A stretch of DNA of 64,000 nt from Roridomyces roridus. Lineage: Eukaryota > Basidiomycota > Agaricomycetes > Agaricales > Mycenaceae. Location of the stretch: contig JARKIF010000001.1 of the NCBI GenBank assembly GCA_029378245.1, positions 3,472,001-3,536,000 on the forward strand, given 5' to 3'. A model generated the notes under the pieces. The model searched no databases, was not told where the DNA came from, and worked only from the letters and a program-made list of their open reading frames with translations. Below, piece after piece: positions 56,477 through 64,000 of the stretch (position 1 is its first letter; every line of letters starts with the position of its first letter). The position numbers and the translations under genes are program-made.

Positions 56477-57137
56477 ATGGAAAGGCGGCAGGCTTATTCG
56501 TACCACTGGAACTTTCCTCCAGCTTCAAGGAAGCTCTCTTTGCGTGCTCTAAAAATGGCTAGACTCGTAACCAGTCTGTCTATGATTGTCGATAGACACG
56601 ACACTCATAGACAGACCAGGCTCTGGTCTAAAAAATGGCATTTGACCCCTCCGAGTCACTACAATCTTCGTAAATATTTGAGAGCACTGTTGAATGAAAA
56701 CGATGAAACTCTCCTGCCCAGTCTCAATCGTAGCTTGACTTACACTTGTCCTCCCGTGGCTGATTCCATCGTGCTCTTCGCGGCTTACAATATGCGTATT
56801 CATCCTGAGATTGGAATGATTAAACATCGTCTTCAAGTTTCAACCAAACCAACTCACATGCAAACTGTGACTCTCCACCAGCCGTTTGAGCGCATCTTCG
56901 ACTGGTGCAGTGAGTTCAAAGTCGATAATATCTTTCTCTGCGGGGCCCTCGCTTCTCGCTGGTGTCCGCTTCCTCCAGGTACTTGAGAAACGCGTCTTCG
57001 ACCTATATGATATGTACTGTGGCTCAGCTCAGCAAAAAAAAATTGAACATTGCATCAACCCACCTTTCGAAACTCTTTTCGTCCGCTGTGTGCTTGGGCT
57101 CGTTACGATGGACTCGAAGATGACTGGGGCAGGTTGA
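56477..57137 (+). CDS. Two-exon protein of unknown function
   Basis: Exons 56477-56920 and 56979-57137 (intron GTCGAT to CTCCAG, phase 0) give about 200 residues. The splice joins RIFDWCSEFK to VLEKRVFDLYDMYCG, a smooth amphipathic reading that supports the model. The N-terminus is basic and aromatic (RRQAYSYHWNFPPASRKL). The middle has HYNLRKYLRALLNENDETLL and the C-terminus HCINPPFETLFVRCVLGLV. No domain recognised, no signal peptide or membrane segment evident. The start is uncertain; a second ATG 25 codons in is possible. Confidence 0.5.
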
Positions 57138-57326
57138 AAGCAAGAGCGGATTCACGTGACGTTGAAATTCAAGTTGGCCATGTTGTAACTTGTCCCGGTT
57201 CGCCGCGGCTTGCCAAATACAGCCTTTGATTCATTCGCGATGCTTCCATGCAGCCAGCCTGGGCCAATGTCGGCCGCCTTGAAATTCACCCGATCCCGAC
57301 ATCCGCCTTGATCTTGACGCAAAACC
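57138..57326. other. Short intergenic region
   Basis: Under 200 bp between two plus-strand genes. Holds the promoter of the following gene. No motif assigned. Confidence 0.4.
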
Positions 57327-59871
57327 ATGAGCGAACCCCTCAAGAAACAGAAACGACAGCGGGTGAAACGAGAGCCGAAGGAGTCGTTTGTCCCCGCCCC
57401 GGAGCCAAGTATGTGCTCAAGCCTAGCTTTTTGTCTTTGCGTCAAAGCTTGCTCACAACTCCATAGTGGCTGGAAAATCGATGATGAACCCCGCAGCAAG
57501 GATGAACCTCATCGATTTCTGTAACCCCGACTATCGACACCATTATTATCCTACCCCAAGGTCGGTCACAAGTTGAACGGACTATGTGCATCTTATTTAC
57601 AATTTCAGGCTTTGGTCAGAATGATCTAAGTACGCGCGTCGTGGACGAATACTGAATTACGACAGGATAACTGAAGCAGAAGTCTTCGACGCGATGCAAT
57701 ACACCAAGACACTGCTTGGGGACTATATCGATCTAACGGAGCGTTTCTCTCATCTATCGCTGATGTCCTCCGACGAGAAAGAGGAAGGACCGCCGTTATT
57801 ACTCGAGCCAGAGTTACTGTCCAATACCCTGGCGACGGATTTCTCCGACGAGAAGGAGGAAGGGGAACAGTTGCTCGGGCCACAGCTGCTGTCCACTAAC
57901 CCTTTTTCGGATGAGAAAGAGGAAGAGCCGCAGTTATTGGACGCAGATGACTTGCAACCCTCGTCCCGTGGAGTGGAGTGCAAGGTGGAAACGGATGTGC
58001 GTCAGGAAGTCGTGAAATCCGATCCGGGTACTCAAGAAGCCTTCGTCAAGGGCTCCGGATTGGCGGCAGATGCAGAAGGCGGAGTATCGGTGGGCGCAGG
58101 GGTGGCGAAGAACGAGAACGAGAACGGTGGAACCACCCCCGCTCCAGCGATGGGTGCTGCTTCGCACACGCAGGGAGTGCCATCAGACGCCCAACCTTCC
58201 GAAACGGTCAACGACAAGAAAAGAGCCACCCGAGGAGCCAAACCTTCGGCGGGCACAAGCTCTCGTCCGAGTCGTCGTTCACAAGGCGGTACTGGTAAAC
58301 CAGCAGAAACACGCAGACCGACCGAGAGCACGAGCAAGAAAATCGCAAAGGCCAAGGTTTCCTCTGACGGAGACAAGCCCGCTAAATCCGTCCGTTTCAG
58401 AATCGCGGCGGATTCGGACACTGCGGATGTCGCTAGCCCGGAGGGTTCGGGCAAGGACCAACGTAGAGCAAAGCCTGTCCGCACTGGCAATCGTGGTGCC
58501 GCCGCAAAAATTGTACCGGCTGTCGAACCACTCGAGCTCCCTGGTCCGCAGGCGAAAGCAGAACGTGAACAGAGTGTCGAAGAATTACAGGTCCCCTCGT
58601 GGGTTCACCAGCCTCGTCGACCCGATGGTAGGTTTGTGAGGAAAGCGACAGCAAAAGGCAGCACCGTTGGGAGTTCTCGCAGTGAAGGAGATGCCATTGG
58701 GAATCGTGCGACTCGGAGTCAAAAGAAGGCGGACAAGCCGCGTGGATCTGCAGCCGACCGCCGCCCCATCAGTCCCAAGCCCGAACTTGACTGCAATGAC
58801 GCACCGCCCCCACGTCCTCGGAAACAGCCACCCAAACCGCCGTCGCGAGCATCAAGAGAACCAGCGCCCGCACCCCTCCGAAGATCTCTTCGATTCAAGA
58901 AAGAAGAGGATGACGATTCGGAGTGGCAGCTCGAAGGCTCAGAATCAATTCCATCCCCTAGTACGCCGCGGAACAAGAAAGGGCGTGATACCCTCGTTGG
59001 CCACGAGTCTGCTGCATCGAACGGCCCTGTGATCAAGGAGGCGCGTCCGAGTCTGAGAGCCCGAAAGCTCAACAAGGGATTGGAAACCCTTCATGCGATG
59101 GCTCGGCAAGTCCAAAGAACCTCCTGGCCCGGTCATTCTGAAATCTGTCTGGCAGCGAAATCAAGGCTCACCTTGAACAGGAAGAGCCTTCACAGTCGAA
59201 AAAATCAAGGCTGGGCGGCCACGTAAGTATATTCTTGACCAAAGAAAAAATGCATTTAACGACTCGCCTCTGCTCAGAATCTTCGACCTCGGGTGCATAA
59301 GAAGGAAGAAGAGCCTACCAGTACTATTCTGTCAGTCAAACCACTCCTCCCTGCATTCTCCAGGCTCAAACCCTTTCTGGCTAGCGGGACCAAGCGCCGT
59401 CGAGAAGAGGACCCCGTCGAGGACACGTCCGGAACGCAGTCAAAGCGCGTAAGTGGACGACTTGGTCAACGAGTAAACGAGTCGATTGAATATTCGCTTC
59501 TCTACCAGACGTCGACACTCTCCACCCACAATCTCCGCAGCCGCACCACCATCACGGAATTCCACTTTTTACCCAACGATCGCGCCAAACCTGTCAAGAA
59601 GGAGAAGAGGAGGGAGTTGTCACCGGACGAGCCGACTTATAATACTCGCAGCCGTACCACCATTACCAATTTCCATTTCCTGCCCAACGACCGCGCGTCG
59701 CCTGCCAAGAAGAGAAAGTTGGACGACTCCGACGCGACTGAGAGCCCCAAGGCAGATTCCAAGGTCACTTGATTCACAACCCCTTGACGCATATTGATTC
59801 TTGTTCAGAAAGCGTCTCGGTTGCACGTTGGGAAAAGGACCTCACGGAGGCGTTTTAAAGCGGAAGAGTAG
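57327..59871 (+). CDS. Basic, low-complexity probable nuclear protein
   Basis: Exons 57327-57408, 57467-57560, 57666-59105, 59156-59222, 59278-59448, 59509-59763 and 59809-59871, all phase-consistent, total about 723 residues. The intron at 59106-59155 uses a GC donor (GCAAGT); read this way the frame joins HAMAR to EIKAHLEQEEPSQSKKS and avoids stops. The N-terminus MSEPLKKQKRQRVKREPKE is a strong basic nuclear-localisation-like stretch. A conserved-looking segment follows (NLIDFCNPDYRHHYY, MQYTKTLLGDYIDLTERFSH), then three acidic SDEKEE repeats and a long Ser/Pro/Lys/Arg-rich disordered region. Near the C-terminus, RSRTTIT-FHFLPNDRA occurs twice. No domain recognised; chromatin or DNA association is only an inference. 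Confidence 0.7.
59106..59155 (+). other. GC-AG intron
   Basis: Donor GCAAGT, acceptor GGCAG, 50 nt, with CTGAAA as a plausible branch site 12 nt upstream. GT-AG alternatives at this point leave a stop or shift out of the frame used by the next exons. Confidence 0.55.
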
Positions 59872-60022
59872 ATTACGTCGGAGAAGGTGGAATTTATCGA
59901 GTCTGGATCTTCGTCTGAGAGGTTCGAGGAAAATTGGATATTACATCGAATTGTGCATCATGGGGTGGTACAATGAAAAAAGAAGATACAATACTGGAAA
60001 CTAGGCTACATATCAGTCCTTC

Positions 60023-62797
60023 TCAAGCAACAGGCACGACGCCTCCCCCAGCCGCCTTGATATCAAACGCATTCGACCTCCACTGGTCCTTCTTCTCCTT
60101 CTCCAACGCACCCTCCGTCCGATTCGCCCAGCCTTCAGGATGGCCACTCTCGGGTAAAAGGGACTCGCGCTTCGTAGCAAGAACCTTGAACTGCGAGGCA
60201 CCCTTGTCGCTACCCGAGCGCGCCATGGACGACGCGGAGGCCCTGTCATCCTTGGTGATGGTACGCTTCAGAGACTGATACGCCAATCAGCAAGCTGGTC
60301 AATGAGAAAGATCAAGACACACCTCTCCATCACCTCCCTCCTTAGCAGCATTGGCACGCTCCTTCACCGACACGAGCTGCCCATCCACGTACTCAAACCC
60401 GGTGCGAATGGCATCCTCCAGCGCTTTCTGAATCTGCTTCTTGATCAACCTCGTCGCGAGCGGCTTGATGACCTTGTAAAGCAAATCGTGCTTGCTATCG
60501 CGAATGCTAAACTTGAGCGCGTTGACCTTGACGCGGACTTGCCCGACGGTGAAGACACTGCTGGTATCGGGGGAGGTGTGTAAAGTCGCCGTTACCTGGA
60601 AGCTCCATCAGCCGTGGTTAGAGGAAATGATAAGCAGAAACGAACGGTCAAGCCCTTGTCCCCAAGCGAAACATCCGCAAAGCCCGAGTCCTTCATCTTG
60701 ATCGGCCCAGTTTTGGTGCGGAACTCGAAGGCCACATCCTGCATCTGGGCACTCATCCGCGCAAACGTAAAAGTGACCTGAAGAAACCTTTAGTGAGCAC
60801 TCAAGGAAGAGCAAGGCCAAACCCACCTCATGCTTGGACCGATCCTGGGGGCTCTTGGCCTCATAAGGGCTGAACTTGACATAGTTGTGGGCTTCCATCT
60901 CGACAATGTTGGGGAAGAGGTGCTGGCCCGAGAGGGTCAAATTCTCCACAACGAGATCGATCATATCGTCGGTGTACTCGACACGCGGGATGGGGATATA
61001 TCCAACCTTCAAAAGATGGTCAGGTATTGCGCAAAGTAAGGAGGAGGATAACCAGACCTTGGTGACAAGCTGCGGTAATATAACTCCCCGCACATCCTCC
61101 CAGAGTGACTTCTTAAATTGAAGATTGCCCTCCGAGTCGAATAGCAGGTCCTTCGTCAGACGCGCCCAGTCCTCCGCAAACGTCTGGTTTAGCGGGTCGT
61201 TGGCCATCGACTGGAACCATCTGAAAAGCAGTCATCAGCATGGGGATAATGGCTGCGCCGTATAGGACACTCACGCAGCACCTGCATCGGCAAATCGGTC
61301 GAAATGACCCTTGTACTTGTCGTCGTAGAAAACGCGGCCGCTGTCACGAAGTTCTCGCCCGCGCGTGTTACACGCCGGCTCCGTAACGTAGCCGACTTGG
61401 AGGAGGACCTGAGAAGCACACTGTTAGCGCAGCAGAGGATATTCAAAAGCAGACGCACCTTGCGAATCCAGCCATCAACCTCGCTCCACCACGTCCTGAG
61501 CGCCTCATCCTGCTTTGCGTCCTGTGCGAGCACACGAACAGCCTCGAAAATATCATCCAGACTCTTGCCGGCGATGCGCTCGAGCAACGTCCGCAAAAGC
61601 TCAAACGCCGAGCGCAGTTGTGGGTCTTCAGTAATGGTAGCAGGAGTAGACGAGTCGGCGGATGCGTCGCGAGCCCGGATAGCCCATGAGTCGATCGCGT
61701 CGAGGAGCCAGCGCATGGACTCCTGGTAGTCGCTGTGCTTCTGGCACTCGATAATAACCTGAAGGGGATGAGCAATGACAGCAATGAGGAGAACAGAAAT
61801 CCATCACCTTCTTGCCACGCCAGATCCACTGTTCCCTTCTCTCAGGAGGGAAGTATTCGTCTGCGAGCCATGACCGACCATCCTGCATCTTGGGCTGCAC
61901 GTGCGTATTGTGCAAGCTCTTCAGGCGACCGAGAAGCGATTTCTCTGCAACCGTGTTAGCTGGAAATAAATATGTGAGAAACCACGCACTCTGGGGCTTA
62001 TCGCCATCTTCCTCCGAATCATCACTTTCGTCCTCATCTGCCTCTTCAGCGGCTGTCGCAGCCGTGGCTTGCGCCTCTTGGGTGACTGCCGTAGCTGTTT
62101 CTTGTGCCTGGCGAGTGGGATCTGTTCAAGGTTAGACAGGGTGGGTATGAAGGCAGATGAGGACGAACCTTCGGCGTGGAAATGATCGTGAGGAGCAGCC
62201 TCGTCAGCCTGACGCAACTGCTCGGCGTCGGGCGCGATGCTCTGAGCAGCCTTGGACGCGCCTTGGGCGAGAAGATCGCGACCCAAGATGCCCGCATCGG
62301 TGATGAGTTTGCGCATCTCGCCGTTGGTGAGGAAGAGATTGAGGAGCGTGCGGAGGTGGTGGGAGGCTGTATACTTTGGATTAGTGGCGAGAAAGGCGCG
62401 TTGGGAGTAAGCACATACCTTGCTGAGCATCCCGCTTGGCCTGAGTGAGGTGCTCTTTACCCTTGTCCTTGTCGCCGTCCGTCGGGGCCAGCGTGCCAAC
62501 ATCAAACCCGCGCGTTTCCCAGACGAAGCGTTGCAGGATCTCGCCCTCGTTCTTCTCTTGCACGAGACGCGAGAAGGTGGAGAGGATCTCGCGAATGTCT
62601 TGGATGAGCTTTCGGCCCTCGCCAGAGAGCTTTCGGTCATCGATGGGCGAGTTGGCCTTGATGTACTCGAGAAGGGCGGCGATCTGGGAGTTGGTTGGGA
62701 GGCTGGAGTTGCGGAGCGCGCCTATGGCGGCATAGAGCCGGATTTTGCTGTCAACGTCGGGGTTGGGCGTCGGACCCTGGAGAGCGCTTGCAGACAT
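60023..62797 (-). CDS. HAM1-like protein (HAM1 N- and C-terminal domains)
   Basis: Eleven phase-consistent exons: 62797-62419, 62366-62169, 62121-61990, 61959-61808, 61758-61459, 61408-61275, 61220-61058, 61006-60827, 60777-60646, 60595-60323, 60274-60023 (764 residues). The N-terminal half is helical (LPTNSQIAALLEYIKA, LIQDIREILSTFSRLVQEKN, MRWLLDAIDSWAIRARD). An acidic linker lies at about 235-260 (EEADEDESDDSEEDGDK). The C-terminal half is beta-rich (YIPIPRVEYTDDMIDLVVEN, AHNYVKFSPYEAKSP, FTFARMSAQMQDVAFEFRTK, LKFSIRDSKHDLLYKVIKP). These match the fungal HAM1-like families (C-terminal part formerly DUF4449), whose C-terminal part resembles lipid-binding BPI/TULIP folds. Exact function not established. 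Complete and undamaged. Confidence 0.85.
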
Positions 62798-63478
62798 TGT
62801 TGTAGTTGTTGTAAGAAAGGGAGGAGGGTGGAGGGTGGTATAAGTAGTTTTTGAGGCGTATGCGTCATGGTGACGATGTAGGTGCCCCTATGGGTCGATC
62901 GCTCAATTAAGGTGGCCAGAAAGGGCTTGGGAGGAACTGGGAGGCCACTTGGAGTGCGACAGGTCAGGAAAGCCGCATCGTACTTCGGGTCTTCGTCCAA
63001 CGCCGTGGAAGGCAAGAAATTTTTCGAGGTTGGGTGGAGTCTGAAAAGGTTAGAGTGGTTTTTTGAAGCATTTCGAAGCTGCATGTTCCACCACTCCAAC
63101 CCATGACGTCCGCGATTGAATGACTTCTGTCCGATCTTGGCCAGGCAATCGAAAGTTTCTCCAAGTCTCGTCGAGCTTGGCCGGGAAACGTAGGAGACTA
63201 GGAGTGTCCCCAAATCTGACCACGGTAGTTCATGATCAATCGTCCACTGCTGAGAGCGCTGGTCGGAATTCGGGGTCAACGGGCGGACTGTGGTTTGAGA
63301 AGAGTGCAAAAAAAGCCTCCGTTGATGTAGTGGCCAAATGGAGTTCGACCCCGACGCGATGACCGACGCCTGCTACATGCAAAAACCTCGATATTCGACC
63401 GTCGACGCGATTACAACGATTGTACAATAGAACATACACGGCTACAGCTAAAAGAGGACACAGAAAGACTGAAAGCAA
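62798..63478. other. Intergenic region upstream of HAM1-like gene
   Basis: About 680 bp between the HAM1-like start and the 3' end of the LRR-like gene. A 195-codon minus-strand frame crosses it (63309-62722) but runs out of frame into the HAM1-like coding sequence and shows no domain. I treat it as non-coding promoter and 3' flank. Confidence 0.5.
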
Positions 63479-64000
63479 TCATAGCTCAGGAGAGCACGCG
63501 CGATCCTCCACTTCCTCATCCTGAGCCTGAATCATTTCCCTCACAAGCAAATCCATCTTGCGCGTCTCGAGAATCTCGCGAAGACGAGGCGCCATCTCAA
63601 GCTTCGAACCGCTCACAACGATCTCGCCGTTGCATGCAGCGTGGGCGTAGAGGTTGCGCTTGAGGGCGGCGACGGAGAGGTCAGCAACGACGCTCGGGTT
63701 GGAGATGAGGGGCGGCGCGGGATCGACGAGGTACTGAGATTCCAAGTCTATTCACAACCGTCAGTATGAGCAGTCATAACGAAAGCACATACACACCATT
63801 GATATAGGTTTCGCAGGGGGAAGGCATCTCGATGTCGATAATGCGGCTCTCCTCAGAGATTGTCTCGGCAAGACGCCGGATTCCGGGCATGTCGATGTTG
63901 GTGTCGAGGATGGTGAGGAACGAAAGCTTGGAGAGCATGATGATAGCAGGGATGGCGTCGTCGTCAATGTGTGGATTGACCGCAATGGAAAGCTGAAGGA
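63479..64000 (-). CDS. 3' end of a leucine-rich-repeat-like protein
   Basis: The gene enters from the right edge. Two exons are visible, 64000-63797 and 63747-63479, joined across an intron with donor GTGTGT and acceptor AATAG. The first shows LRR-like spacing ([40 protein letters not shown]). The second joins YIND to [15 protein letters not shown] and carries a helical tail ([34 protein letters not shown]). The pattern resembles basidiomycete RNI-like proteins of unknown role, with a SAP-like helical tail. Partial, so no function is assigned. Confidence 0.65.

Noticed and set aside
62722..63309. 195-codon minus-strand frame upstream of the HAM1-like gene
   Set aside because: It overlaps the HAM1-like first exon in a different frame, has no domain and no supporting promoter or splice pattern.

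Overview
This is nuclear DNA of a filamentous basidiomycete, most likely an Agaricomycete. The genes are dense and carry many 45-60 nt GT-AG introns, and the families are typical of mushroom-forming fungi: C2-NACHT-WD40 STAND receptors, several unrelated F-box families, PCL-type cyclins and a HAM1-like protein. I could not name a species from the sequence.

About the first 53 kb is an accessory, repeatedly duplicated block. Two copies of a STAND receptor (N1, 1-5911, plus; N2, 33124-27884, minus), two copies of a zinc-finger/F-box-like pseudogene (E1, E2) and two copies of a cyclin (C1, C2) form the arms of a large inverted duplication: left arm 1-9423, right arm about 32612-22937. The left arm runs off the window, and its inner breakpoint cuts off the first exon of cyclin C1. 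Between and beyond the arms lies an amplified F-box array. It is built from an eight-exon F-box gene (type A: A1, A2, A3, A4), a single-exon coiled-coil/F-box gene (type B: B1, B2, B3) and a roughly 400-bp repeat. The order is A1-B1-A2 on the left (10.6-17.4 kb, plus) and B3-A4-B2-D-A3 on the right (49.8-37.7 kb, mostly minus). Cyclin genes flank each group (C3 at 18-19 kb, C4 at 34.7-35.7 kb, C5 at 51.9-52.8 kb). Several copies are broken: N1 by three DNA-transposon insertions, N2 by an in-frame TGA between NACHT and WD40, A1 by a 10-bp deletion, A3 by a 4-bp insertion, and E1-E3 by multiple lesions. A2, A4, B1-B3, D and C2-C5 look intact.

From about 53.4 kb the window becomes single-copy. 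It holds a small chromodomain + Tudor protein (54304-53382), a probable mitochondrial protein (55537-56225), an unrecognised two-exon gene (56477-57137), a basic low-complexity probable nuclear protein with a GC-AG intron (57327-59871), a complete 11-exon HAM1-like gene (62797-60023), and the 3' end of a leucine-rich-repeat-like gene (63479 to beyond 64000).

How the genes work together is mostly inference. STAND receptors are candidate non-self sensors, F-box proteins are SCF ubiquitin-ligase adaptors, and PCL cyclins activate Pho85-type kinases, whose substrates are often SCF targets. Expansion of all three families in one transposon-rich block, with every intact cyclin keeping a TATA box 40-50 bp upstream of its ATG, is the most striking property of the window. 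Exon boundaries were read by eye from splice signals and paralogue comparison.
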